DNA of 64,000 nt, from assembly GCA_031398915.1 (NCBI GenBank), contig JANNOG010000015.1, positions 1-64,000 of the forward strand, read 5' to 3'. Shown piece after piece: positions 27,725-37,198 of the stretch (positions are counted from its first letter, which is position 1; every line of letters starts with the position of its first letter). The notes beneath the pieces were generated by a model, which saw only the letters and a list, made by a program, of their open reading frames with translations, was not told the origin of the DNA and made no database searches. The stretch is from JANNOG01 sp031398915. GTDB lineage: Bacteria; Actinomycetota; Actinomycetes; Actinomycetales; JBBAYJ01. A program made the translations under genes and the position numbers.

Positions 27725-28638
27725 GGTCGAGCAGGATCCCGGCGCGCGACTTCGGCGGCCTGGTCGCGGCCCGACTGGGACGGCGCTTCGCGGCGGGACC
27801 GGACGCGTCTGACGCCCTGGCGGTCGCCGCGGACATCCGGTCGAGCGGGCCCCTCGTGACGTGTGAGTACGTCGCTCACGCCAGCCGCGGACCGGCTGAC
27901 GCCGACGACGCCCAGAACGTGATCGTCGACCTGTTGGGCCGGTTGGGCAGCACGGGGCTGGCCGAGTCGGGTGCGGTCGACCTGCTGCTCGGGATGGGTC
28001 CGCTGGGCGAGGGCAACGACGGGGTGACCCGGCTGCGTTCGGTGGCGACCGCTGCCGCTGCGGCGGGCACCCGGATCACGCTTCGACCGGACTCGCCCAC
28101 CGACGTCGACCGAGTACTCGCGACGGCAGCGGCGCTGCGTCCCGAGTACCCCGAGATCGGGGTCGAGCTGTGGGCGGCGATGCGCCGCACCGCGGGTGAC
28201 CTGGCGGAGCTGTTGGGTGAGGCTGATTCGTCGACTCCTGGTCCGCGGGTGCTGCTCCGGGTGAGTGGCGACGGCATTCGCGTTCCCGCACCGCTGGCCC
28301 TGGCGGCCACCGATGTCGAGCGGGCGTTCGTTCGCTACACCAAGCGGCTGGTGCGAAGCACCGCCCGTGCGGTCATCGCCGCTCCCGATGCCACGCTCCG
28401 GGCCATCGTCGAGGCGATCGGTGACGCCGCCGACACCGCTTCGGGCACTCCTCGCACCGCTGCCGGCTGGGAACTGCTGACCCCGCTGGGTCTGCGCGGC
28501 GACGAGGCGGAACGACTGGCACTCAGTGGTCGCCGGGTCCGGGTCTCGGTGCCGTTCGGGCCTCGATGTGGCGCGGTGGGGTTGCGCCGGTTCAGTGCCG
28601 CACGTGCGCCACGAGTCACCCGAGGGTTGGGCAGATGA
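27721..28638 (+). CDS. Proline-dehydrogenase-like TIM-barrel protein, probably non-canonical
   Basis: A 305-aa product with faint but recognisable resemblance to the monofunctional proline dehydrogenase barrel: a strand–helix repeat containing DPAS-like SRGPADADDAQNVI, then EYPEIGVELWAAMRRTAGDLAEL (ProDH: YPNVGVVLQAYLRRTxxDL) and RVLLRVSGDGI where ProDH has RLVKGAY. The canonical RLVKGAYW and Y-R-R substrate motifs are not conserved, so FAD binding and proline oxidation are doubtful. It is coupled on both sides: ATG overlaps the isomerase stop and its own stop overlaps the proC ATG. The location next to proC, whose product it would oppose, is suggestive. Confidence 0.6.
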   Translation: MRSSRIPARDFGGLVAARLGRRFAAGPDASDALAVAADIRSSGPLVTCEYVAHASRGPADADDAQNVIVDLLGRLGSTGLAESGAVDLLLGMGPLGEGNDGVTRLRSVATAAAAAGTRITLRPDSPTDVDRVLATAAALRPEYPEIGVELWAAMRRTAGDLAELLGEADSSTPGPRVLLRVSGDGIRVPAPLALAATDVERAFVRYTKRLVRSTARAVIAAPDATLRAIVEAIGDAADTASGTPRTAAGWELLTPLGLRGDEAERLALSGRRVRVSVPFGPRCGAVGLRRFSAARAPRVTRGLGR

Positions 28639-29510
28639 GCGACCAGCCGGCCGGCTCGGTCCGGCAGCAGCGGCCCACGGTGGCGATGATCGGCGTCGGT
28701 GTGATGGGCGAGGCGGTACTGGCCGGCCTGCTGCGTGACGGGTGGACGCCCGAGCAGGTACGACCGGTGGTCCGCCGCCCCGAGCACGCCCGACAGCTGC
28801 GCGAGCGTCACGGCGTGCAGTGCGTCGACCTGGCCGTGGCAGTGGAATCCGAGGTCGTGGTCGTCGCCACCAAGCCGGCCGCCATCCTGGGCGTGCTGGA
28901 CGAACTGGCACCCACGTTGCGCCGCGACGCCGTGGTGGCGTCGCTGGCCGCCGGGGTGACGATCGGGGCCATGGCCGCGCGGCTGCCCCCCGGGGTGGCC
29001 GTGGTGCGGGTGATGCCCAACACCCCGTCCGTCGTGGGTGCCGGGATGTCCGTGCTGTCCGCGGGCCCGACGACCACCGAGGCGCAGTTCGACCTGGTCG
29101 ACGAGGTGATGTCAGCGGTCGGATCCACGATGAGGATTCCCGAGGGACTGCAGAACGCGGCGACCGCCGTCTCGGGTTCGGGTCCGGCGTACCTGTTCTA
29201 CGTCGTCGACGCGATGGCCGAGGCGGGCGTGCTGCTCGGCCTCACCCGCGTCATGGCGCGCGAATTGGCGATCCAGACCCTGCTGGGTTCGGCGACGCTG
29301 TTGGTCCAGAGTGGTCGTCACCCCGTCGAACTCCGTGAGCAGGTCTCGTCCCCGGGTGGCACGACGGTGGCGGCACTGCGGGTACTGGACGATCGAGGGG
29401 TCCGCGCCGCATTCCTCGCCGCGATGGAGGCGTGCCGAGATCGCGCCGTCGAACTCGGCCGACCAGCCGATCAGGAGGCCGCCGCTGCCGTCGGGAACCG
29501 GTCGACCTGA
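28635..29510 (+). CDS. proC: Pyrroline-5-carboxylate reductase
   Basis: ProC reduces pyrroline-5-carboxylate to proline with NAD(P)H. The 291-aa protein has the Rossmann loop VAMIGVGVMGEAVLAGLL, VVATKPAAILGVL, the RVMPNTPSVVGAGMSVL signature, and the C-terminal dimerisation domain with VSGSGPAYLFYVVDAMAEAGVLLGL and SPGGTTVAAL. ATG 28635 overlaps the stop of the proline-dehydrogenase-like gene. A 15–20 residue hydrophilic N-terminal extension precedes the domain. The last 10 residues (DQEAAAAVGN) are not conserved. Confidence 0.96.
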   Translation: MSDQPAGSVRQQRPTVAMIGVGVMGEAVLAGLLRDGWTPEQVRPVVRRPEHARQLRERHGVQCVDLAVAVESEVVVVATKPAAILGVLDELAPTLRRDAVVASLAAGVTIGAMAARLPPGVAVVRVMPNTPSVVGAGMSVLSAGPTTTEAQFDLVDEVMSAVGSTMRIPEGLQNAATAVSGSGPAYLFYVVDAMAEAGVLLGLTRVMARELAIQTLLGSATLLVQSGRHPVELREQVSSPGGTTVAALRVLDDRGVRAAFLAAMEACRDRAVELGRPADQEAAAAVGNRST

Positions 29511-29562
29511 TGACGGGGTTGTGTAGGCAAGGATCGCACCGGCAAACAGACGAGGAGGCGAC

Positions 29563-29898
29563 ATGGCGGGGTTGTTCCGTCGACGCAAGTCGAACAAAGA
29601 TCGGCAATCGACGTTCGACCGGGAGGCGACCAAGGCCGACCTGACCCACCTGCAGGAGTTCGCCCGCAGTCGCCGCGGTGTCGAGTTCTACATCGAACCC
29701 GAGACGTTCGCCACCGACACGACGGTTGTGGCAATCGCCACCGATGGCGAATGGACCCGGCGCCGGGTCGGCGCCCCCGACAACGCGGTGAATCTGGCCC
29801 GCACGATGAACCTGCCGCTGTACCGCGCCGAGGTCACCGGTTACCCCCAGCGGATGCGGGACTGGTCGGCCCGGCACCCCGATCGCAAGCTGAAGTAG
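29563..29898 (+). CDS. Small conserved actinobacterial protein after proC, unknown function
   Basis: A 111-aa soluble protein with a basic N-terminus (FRRRKSNKDRQ), then a helix (ATKADLTHLQEFARSRRG) and a compact domain with EFYIEPETFATDTTVVAIA, GEWTRRRVGA and MNLPLYRAEVTGYPQRMRDW. Short proteins of this kind are widespread in actinomycetes near proC, but no function is assigned. A good ribosome site (GAGGAGG) lies 6–12 bases before ATG 29563. It is convergent with the potassium-uptake gene, with only one base between them. Confidence 0.8.
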   Translation: MAGLFRRRKSNKDRQSTFDREATKADLTHLQEFARSRRGVEFYIEPETFATDTTVVAIATDGEWTRRRVGAPDNAVNLARTMNLPLYRAEVTGYPQRMRDWSARHPDRKLK

Positions 29899-29899
29899 C

Positions 29900-31279
29900 T
29901 CAACCGATCAGCGGTCGACCGGGGGGCAGGCGGTACAGCCGTCGGCGACTCGACAGGGCGAGTCCGGCCACCAGGGTGGCGGGCCCCACCCGCCCCAGGA
30001 ACATGCAGCTGATCAGGATCCACAACCCCGGTTCAGGCAGTGTGGCTGTCAGGTTTGTGGACAACCCGACCGTTCCCGTGGCCGACACCACCTCGAACAA
30101 AGTCCTGGTCAGGCTGGCCCCGGCGACCTCGACCAGGGCGACGGTCGCCACGAACAGCTGCACGGCATACAGGCCGACGACGGCCAACGACTGGCGAACC
30201 GTGCCACTGTCGATGCGCCGGTCGTACGCGGCGGTGTCGTCGTAACCGCGGGCCTCGGCCCAGATGGCCAGTGCCAGGACCGCCAGGGTGCCCACCTTGA
30301 TCCCGCCCGCCGTGCTGGCGCTGCCACCACCGACGAACATCAGCGCTATGGTCGTCAGCAGTGCCGAGTCCCCCACCTGCTCGTAATCCACCGTATTGAA
30401 CCCTGCGGTTCGTGGCGTCACGGACATGAATACCGCGTTCCATAACCGGTCCACCGGACTCAGGGCACCCAGGGTCGCGGGATTGTCCCATTCCAACAAG
30501 GCGAACAGCGTGGCGCCGCTGATCAACAGCACCACCGTGGTGACCAGGACCAGTCGAGTATTGACCGACCACAACGAGATGCGTTTCTGGCGTAGCACCT
30601 CGAGAATGACCGGAAATCCCAGACCGCCGACCACGATCGCCGCCATGATCGGGCCCGTGATCCACTCGTCCGTGGCGAAACGCACGAGATTGTCGCTGTA
30701 GAGCCCGAAACCCGCGTTGTTGAACGAGGAGATGCTGTGGAACACGCCATGCCATACGGCGCGGGGTATCGAGTAGTCGTAGTGGGTCGCGAATCGGATC
30801 GTCAGGAACGTGGCAACGATCAGCTCGCACACCACGAACGTTCGAGCGATCCCGACCAGGACCCGCTGAACCGTCCCGATGTCGACGGCACCGGCCCCCG
30901 ACGCCGCGGTAAGCCGACTCCGCAGCCCCATCCGACCGGCCACCAGCAGCGCGAGCAACGCGGTCAGCGTCGCGACGCCGATGCCGCCCACCTGGATGAG
31001 GACGGCCAGCACCGCATGGCCGAATGTCGACCAGTAATTCGGGGTGTCCACCGACGACAGCCCGGTCACGCAGACCGCCGACGTGGCATGGAACGCGGCA
31101 ATGGTGAGGCTGACCAGTTCCGTGTCGTCGCCGCGGGCAGCGGGCGTGAGGAGCAGTATCGTGCCGACGGCGATCGTCACGGCGAACCCGATGGGAACTA
31201 TCCGGACCGGTGAGGTGATGACGGTGCGGACTCGTGACCGCGTCAGCCTGAGGTCGTCGAGGAGGCGGGCGGTAGTCAC
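29900..31279 (-). CDS. TrkH/KtrB-type potassium uptake membrane subunit
   Basis: A 459-aa membrane protein of the SKT superfamily: four M1-P-M2 repeats. Selectivity-filter segments are visible in each: SAVCVTGLSSVD, SISSFNNAGFGLYSDN, SVTPRTAGFNTVD and SATGTVGLSTNLT, each with the central Gly. It forms a potassium (with sodium) translocating pore gated by the cytosolic KtrA/TrkA-type ring. Its GTG start overlaps the stop of the upstream regulator gene by 4 bases. The length is close to KtrB rather than TrkH, so a Ktr-type system is favoured. Confidence 0.93.
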   Translation of the reverse strand: MTTARLLDDLRLTRSRVRTVITSPVRIVPIGFAVTIAVGTILLLTPAARGDDTELVSLTIAAFHATSAVCVTGLSSVDTPNYWSTFGHAVLAVLIQVGGIGVATLTALLALLVAGRMGLRSRLTAASGAGAVDIGTVQRVLVGIARTFVVCELIVATFLTIRFATHYDYSIPRAVWHGVFHSISSFNNAGFGLYSDNLVRFATDEWITGPIMAAIVVGGLGFPVILEVLRQKRISLWSVNTRLVLVTTVVLLISGATLFALLEWDNPATLGALSPVDRLWNAVFMSVTPRTAGFNTVDYEQVGDSALLTTIALMFVGGGSASTAGGIKVGTLAVLALAIWAEARGYDDTAAYDRRIDSGTVRQSLAVVGLYAVQLFVATVALVEVAGASLTRTLFEVVSATGTVGLSTNLTATLPEPGLWILISCMFLGRVGPATLVAGLALSSRRRLYRLPPGRPLIG

Positions 31280-31944
31280 GGGCGCGAGGCGAACCGCTCG
31301 ACGAGTTCGACGTGACCGGACACGATCAACGTGTCGTCAGCGTGGACCTTCGTGTCGGCGACGGCATACGCGAAGTCTGCTTCCGGCGGCTTCAGGCCCA
31401 CCACGGTGACGCCGTAGCGCTTGCGGATATCCGACTGCTCGAGAGTGAAGCCTATCGTCTCCTTGGGCGGCCGCATCTTGACGATCGCGAATCCATCGTC
31501 GAATTCGATGTAGTCCAACAGCTTGCTGGTCACCAAATGTGCGGTGCGCTCTCCGGCGTCTCGCTCAGGATAGACGACGTGCCCGACGCCGATTCGGGTG
31601 AGAATCTTTCCGTGGGCGATGCTGATCGCCTTCGCCCATAACTGGGGTACCTCCAGGTCGACCAGGTTCGCGGCAGCGAGCACGCTGTTCTCGATGGACG
31701 TGCCCACCGCGACGATGGCCTTCTGAAAATCGGCGGCGCCGATTTGACGAAGCGCTTCGAGATTGGTGGCGTCCGCCTCGATGACGTGCGTGAGCCGCCC
31801 GGACCACTCCTGCACCAGATCCGCATTGCGCTCGATGGCCAGGACCTCGTGTCCCAACCGGTGCAGCGCCTCGGCGGTGGCCGCGCCGTAGCGACCCAGC
31901 CCGATGACCAGCACCGCATCTGAGGTCAATCTGCGAGAAGCCAC
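31276..31944 (-). CDS. KtrA/TrkA-type potassium channel regulatory subunit
   Basis: A 222-aa cytosolic protein with two domains. The RCK_N Rossmann domain (about 8–135) has the loop VLVIGLGRYGAATAEAL and the ribose-binding acidic residue in EVLAIERN. The RCK_C domain (about 140–222) contains RKRYGVTVVGLK and DDTLIVSG. RCK_N binds ATP/ADP or NAD(H) to gate KtrB; in several Gram-positive bacteria the RCK_C domain of KtrA binds c-di-AMP and shuts uptake. GTG 31944 is the start; upstream codons are low-complexity. It diverges from the MFP lipoprotein gene with 68 bp between. Confidence 0.92.
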   Translation of the reverse strand: MASRRLTSDAVLVIGLGRYGAATAEALHRLGHEVLAIERNADLVQEWSGRLTHVIEADATNLEALRQIGAADFQKAIVAVGTSIENSVLAAANLVDLEVPQLWAKAISIAHGKILTRIGVGHVVYPERDAGERTAHLVTSKLLDYIEFDDGFAIVKMRPPKETIGFTLEQSDIRKRYGVTVVGLKPPEADFAYAVADTKVHADDTLIVSGHVELVERFASRP

Positions 31945-32012
31945 AGCCGTAACCGTAGACGCCGCCCCGACCCGTCGCGCGATGATCGCGGACCGACTCG
32001 TAATGTCAGTGT

Positions 32013-33370
32013 GTGAAGTTGGTGGATGTCGTTCGTCGCTCTGGGCGTTCCGCGATCCTCGCCGGGGCGTTGGTCGGTCTCGTGGGGCTCGCAAGCTGTT
32101 CGACTGCCGATTCGTCGGTGACCACCCAGGTGGTCGTGCGCGACGACGTCTCCGAGGTGGTCGAGGCCCCCGGCAGTGTCACCGCGGTCGCCACCGCCAC
32201 CGTGTCGTCGCCGGCCACCGGTTCGGTAGGGCAACTGATGGTCACCGAGGGCCAACTGGTGGTCGCGGGTGACGTCCTGATGGTCATCGACTCGCCTCAG
32301 GCACAACAGAATCTGGCCCAGGCGACCGAGGCGGACACGGCGTTGATCACCGACACGGCGGTTCCGGCTGTCGGGCTGTCCGCCGAGCAACGCGAGGCTC
32401 GCCGCACGGCGGCCGAGGGATTCGCGGCGTCCCGGGTCGAGGCCGAGTTGATCACCGACCCCGAGATCCGGGCGTCGACCCTGTTGGCCATCGACAACGC
32501 CGAGGCACAGTACGAACTGGCGATCGCCTCGGCCGACGCACTCGCCGAGCAGGTCCAGGCCGGTGTCGCCGGCATCGCCGACGCCGTCTCGGCGTTGACC
32601 GACGCGCAACGGGTACAGACCCAGGCCGCGGTGACTGCCGCCCAGGCCGGGGTCGACGCGCTGACGGTACGGGCCCCGATCGCCGGTTCGGTGAGCCTGA
32701 CCGCCTCCGGCGCCTCGGCGGGCGGATCCACGGACGACCTGGCCGATGCGGCATCCTCGCTGCTGGGCGCCGGTGGTGGCGCTGCCGGCGGGGCCGACCT
32801 GTCCAGCCTGCTCGGCGGGGGCGCGGCGCCCGAGGTGTCCGGACTGCTGCGTCTGGGCCAGCCCGTGGCATCGGGCCAGCCGCTGCTTACCCTGACCGAC
32901 GCCTCTCAGTTGTCCGTGACCGCACAGGTGGACGAGACCGACGTGCTGCTCGTCTCCTCGGGCACCGTCGCCGAGGTGCTCCTCGACGCCATCCCCGGTG
33001 AGACGTTCGACAGCGAGGTCACCTCGATCGACCCGGCCCCGACGGCGAGCGCCCGCGGCGGGGTGGGCTTCACGGTCCGGGTGCCGTTGGAGGCCACCGA
33101 CGGCCCGCGGCCACTGCCGGGAATGAGCGCGATCGTTCGCCTCATCGTGCGCGAGGCGCCCGACGTGCCCGTGGTGCCGTCGTCCGCAGTGGTTCGCCGT
33201 GACGGTGGCGACGCGGTGTGGCGGGTGGATGCCGAGGGCCGGGCGCGATTGCAACAGGTCGAGTTGGGCGTGCTGGGCGACGGTGTCGTCGAGGTGCGTG
33301 ACGGTATCGAGGCGGGTGAGGAGATCGTCAGCACCGGCGCCGACCAGGTCAGCGACGGCCAGGGGGTCAC

Positions 33371-33374
<4 letters not shown>
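32013..33374 (+). CDS. MacA/RND-type periplasmic-adaptor lipoprotein
   Basis: A 453-aa adaptor for the MacB-like pair downstream. A lipoprotein signal (basic MKLVDVVRRSGR, hydrophobic core, lipobox GLASC with Cys29) anchors it outside the membrane, unlike the first MacAB-like operon, whose adaptor has a transmembrane helix. Lipoyl half-motifs (PATGSVGQLMVTEGQLVV and VRAPIAGSVSLTASGASAGG) flank a moderate helical hairpin (about 95–205). A Gly/Ala/Ser-rich insert (about 230–275) precedes the beta-barrel and membrane-proximal domains. GTG 32013. Confidence 0.88.
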
Positions 33375-34131
<757 letters not shown>

Positions 34132-34135
<4 letters not shown>

Positions 34136-35316
34136 ACTTTCGGGAGGCCTTCCGTACGGCGGTGACGGCGTTGTCCGCCAATCGGCTCCGCAGTCTCCTG
34201 ACGATGCTGGGCGTCATCATCGGCGTCAGCGCCGTCGTCGCACTGGTCGCTCTCGGGTCCGGCGCCCAGCGTGAGGTCACCCAGCAGGTCCAGGGGCTGG
34301 GTTCCAACCTCATCATCGTGTTCCAAGGTGAGTTGGGCGGGACGGGCGCACCGTCGGTCAGTCGGCTCACGCTGGAGGACGAGGAGTCGGTTGCCCGGGC
34401 GATCGGCGACCCCTCGCGGGTGACGGTGACCGCCACCAGCGGAGAGACGGTGCGTGCGGGGACGGCCAGCGCATTCGCGTCCGTGCAGGGGGTGGACGAG
34501 GACTACGTCACCGTCTTCGACCGGGCCCTCTCGACCGGATCGTTCTTCGGTGCGACCGACGTCGACACCCGTCGCCGGGTGATCGTCCTGGGGGCGGACA
34601 CCGCCACGGCGTTGTTCGGCGCGATCGATCCGGTCGGGCGTCAGGTCACGGTGTCGGGGGTCAGGTTCTCGGTCATCGGAGTCTTCGAGGCGCAGGGGTC
34701 CGCGTTCGGCGTGAGTCAGGACCAGCAGGCGTACATGCCGGTCACCACGGCGCAGCGGCTGTTCGGCATCTCGACGGTCGACGGCTTCGCGGTCAAGGCG
34801 GCCGAGATCGACGGGATCGAGGAGGTCCAGGCGGCGATCGTCACCGAGTTGGAGGCCACCTATCCGGGAGTCACGTTCTCGGCGGTCACCCAGACCCAGA
34901 TCCTCGGCATCATCGGCCAGATCCTGTCGCTGCTGACCGGTGTCCTCGCTGCGATAGCCGGGATCAGCCTGGTGGTCGGCGGGGTGGGCGTCAGCAACAT
35001 CATGTTGGTGTCGGTGCGCGAGCGCACCAAGGAGATCGGGCTGCGCAAGGCCCTCGGTGCCCGACGGCGCGACATCACGCTGCAGTTCCTGATCGAGGCG
35101 GTGCTGCTGACCACGGTCGGCGGGACCATCGGCCTGATCCTGGGCATCGGTGGCTCGATGCTGGTGGACACGTTCTCCCGGTTACCGGCGCAGGTGGTGT
35201 GGTGGGCCCCGGTGCTGGCCTTCGCGGTCTCGGTGGGTACCGGAGTGATCTTCGGTGTGGCACCGGCTCGCCGGGCCGGCAAGCTCGACCCCGTGATCGC
35301 CCTGCGTTCGGACTGA
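34132..35316 (+). CDS. MacB-type ABC transporter permease
   Basis: A 394-aa permease. The N-terminal helix (RLRSLLTMLGVIIGVSAVVALVALG) precedes a MacB_PCD domain (about 45–255) with FFGATDVDTRRRVIVLG and VGRQVTVSGVRFSVIGVFE. The FtsX domain (about 265–390) holds three helices, with VRERTKEIGLRKALGARRRDI between the first two. It differs from the 16558–17844 permease in lacking the Gly/Pro insert. It is the last gene of the second macAB-like operon; GTG 34132. Confidence 0.93.
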
Positions 35317-35396
35317 GCGTACGCGGGATGCGGTGCGCGATGACGTGGCCGACGTCAGCGAGGCTCGCGCCGCCCTGCGTGAGGTGGAGGCGCTGC

Positions 35397-35714
35397 GTGC
35401 GGGGCGACGTGCACGAGTTGCCTGCCCCGCGGGGGTCGATCGGTTCCGAGCAATCCGGCCGCCGCTCCGCGGTCATCGTTCAGTCGGACCTGCTTCACCT
35501 TTCCACCTGCCTGGTCGCCCCGACGTCGACCAGTGCCCGCGCAACCGACTTTCGCCCCGAGATCGAGTTGCAGGAGCGGGTGACAAGGGTGCTGATCGAG
35601 CAGACGACCGCCGTCTCTCCCGAGCGGTTGGGGCGCTTGGTGGGGCGGGTGTCCCACCGCGAGCTGTCGGATATCGACGCTGCACCGCGAGCCGCATCGC
35701 AACGGGACCACTGA
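35397..35714 (+). CDS. MazF/PemK-type toxin without recognisable antitoxin
   Basis: A 105-aa protein matching the MazF family of sequence-specific endoribonucleases: N-terminal RGDVHELPAPRG, GSEQSGRRSAVIVQSD, STCLVAPTSTSARATDFRPEIEL and VLIEQTTAVSPERLGRLVGRVS. The conserved Arg and Thr of the active site (GRRSAVIVQSD and the PTSTS loop) are in place. The C-terminus ends in AAPRAASQRDH rather than the usual L-x-x-V-L-G-L, so it may be slightly altered. GTG 35397 lies 80 bp after the permease. No antitoxin is readable there: the 80 bp encode at most about 24 residues of an amphipathic helix in another frame. Confidence 0.8.
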   Translation: MRGDVHELPAPRGSIGSEQSGRRSAVIVQSDLLHLSTCLVAPTSTSARATDFRPEIELQERVTRVLIEQTTAVSPERLGRLVGRVSHRELSDIDAAPRAASQRDH

Positions 35715-35718
35715 CTTC

Positions 35719-37143
35719 TCAGCGGTCACGCGACAGCGGCTTGAGGCGCTTGAGGATCGTGGGCCAGAACTCGGTCACGGTGGGGTGGACGGGCAGCATC
35801 TCCTGCAGCACCCGCCTCGGGGCATGGGCGTGCATCAGGGCACTCACCGACTGGATCACCTCGTCGCCGAACAGTCCGAACACGCTGGCGCCCAGGATCT
35901 GGTCGGTGTCGGCGTCCACCAGGATCTTGATCACGCCGTCGGTCTCGGAGTCCAGCGCCGCCTTGGTGACGTCCTTCATCCAGAAGGTCGCGACCAGCGC
36001 GTCGATCCCGGCGTCGCGCACCTCGGCCTCGGTCATCCCGACCCGGCCGAGGGGCGGATCGGTGAACATCGCATACGTCGTGATCCGCTCACCCACCGAG
36101 CGGGTCCCGCCGTCCAGGTTGTCCACCGCGATCTCACCGTCGGCATAGCTGGTGTGAGTGAAGGCGCCTCGCCCGTTGATGTCGCCGAGGGCGTAGATGC
36201 CCGCGACCGTCGTGTGGAAGTGATCGTCGACGGTGACGTAGCCGCGCTCGTCGGTCGCCACTCCGACCGCATCGAGGCCGATCTCGTGGGTGTTGGGCCG
36301 ACGGCCGACGGCCAGCAGCAGATGCGATCCCGACACCTGCCCGCCCGAGTCCAACGTCACGCGAACTCCGGTGCCGTCATGGCCCGGCGAGACCGAACCG
36401 ACACCGGCCTTCAAGCGGATGTCGACGCCCTCGGCGCGCAGCACACGCTCGATCTCGGCACTGACCTCCGGCTCCTCGCGCCCGGCCAGGTGAGGACCGC
36501 GCTCGATGATCGTCACCGCCGAGCCGAACCGGGCGAACATCTGGCCGAACTCGAGACCGATGTAGTTGCCGCCCAGGATCACCAGGTGTTCTGGCAGCGC
36601 GTCCAGATGGAGGATCGAGTCGTTGTCCAGATACGACACGGTGTCGAGACCCTGGATCGGCGGGACGGCGGCACTGGTGCCGGTGTTGAGCCACACCGCC
36701 GGCGCGCTCACTCGTCGCCCGTCCGCCCCCTCGACGACGTGCAGACCGTCGGCGACGGCGCTGCCGTCGAGGTCTGCGTCGGCGGCGACCAAGCGCGCCG
36801 CAACCTGGTGGAAGTCGATGCCGGGGTCGGTGGTCAGCCACTGACGCATCCCGTCGACCCAGCCGTCGATCATGGCGTCCTTGCGGGCGACCACAGCGGC
36901 GAAGTCCACGCTGACCTCGCCGGTGCGGACGCCGTACTCGCCCGCGCGTCGTGCCTGGTGGGCCACCGAGGCCGAGGCGCGCATCGCCTTGGTCGGGCGG
37001 CAGCCACGATTGAGGCAGGTCCCGCCCGGGGTCCCGCTCTCGAACATCGCGACACGTTGGCCCTGTGACAGGTACCACCCGGCTACGGTTCCTGCGGCTT
37101 GACCTGTTCCGATGACGATGGCGTCGACAACTGGTGTGCTCAC
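35719..37143 (-). CDS. FAD/NAD(P)-dependent disulfide oxidoreductase (MerA/Lpd-like), substrate unknown
   Basis: A 474-aa class I flavin disulfide reductase. FAD loop IVIGTGQAAGTVAG (the third Gly of the usual GxGxxG is Ala), redox-active disulfide GGTCLNRGCRPTK, NAD(P) loop VILGGNYIGLEFG, FAD segment YALGDINGRGAFTHTS, and C-terminal HPTVTEFWPT carrying the catalytic His-Glu. Ile of the usual C-I-P-T/S-K is Arg here. It could be a mycothione, mercuric or general thiol reductase; I cannot decide from sequence. GTG 37143 follows AAGGTGAG; it diverges from acuC with 55 bp between. Confidence 0.87.
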   Translation of the reverse strand: MSTPVVDAIVIGTGQAAGTVAGWYLSQGQRVAMFESGTPGGTCLNRGCRPTKAMRASASVAHQARRAGEYGVRTGEVSVDFAAVVARKDAMIDGWVDGMRQWLTTDPGIDFHQVAARLVAADADLDGSAVADGLHVVEGADGRRVSAPAVWLNTGTSAAVPPIQGLDTVSYLDNDSILHLDALPEHLVILGGNYIGLEFGQMFARFGSAVTIIERGPHLAGREEPEVSAEIERVLRAEGVDIRLKAGVGSVSPGHDGTGVRVTLDSGGQVSGSHLLLAVGRRPNTHEIGLDAVGVATDERGYVTVDDHFHTTVAGIYALGDINGRGAFTHTSYADGEIAVDNLDGGTRSVGERITTYAMFTDPPLGRVGMTEAEVRDAGIDALVATFWMKDVTKAALDSETDGVIKILVDADTDQILGASVFGLFGDEVIQSVSALMHAHAPRRVLQEMLPVHPTVTEFWPTILKRLKPLSRDR

Positions 37144-37198
37144 GCCGCTCACCTTGACAGAGCCGCCTGGTCGGCGCCCGCGAAGGTACGGTCTCGTC

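Noticed and set aside
31945..32012. Possible c-di-AMP (ydaO) riboswitch before the ktr genes
   Set aside because: The divergent gap is only 68 bp, too short for that riboswitch, and no matching core was seen.
35333..36148. A 271-codon plus-strand frame across mazF and the reductase 3' end
   Set aside because: Runs through mazF in the wrong frame and antisense to the reductase; only its first 24 residues resemble an antitoxin helix, not enough to call a gene.
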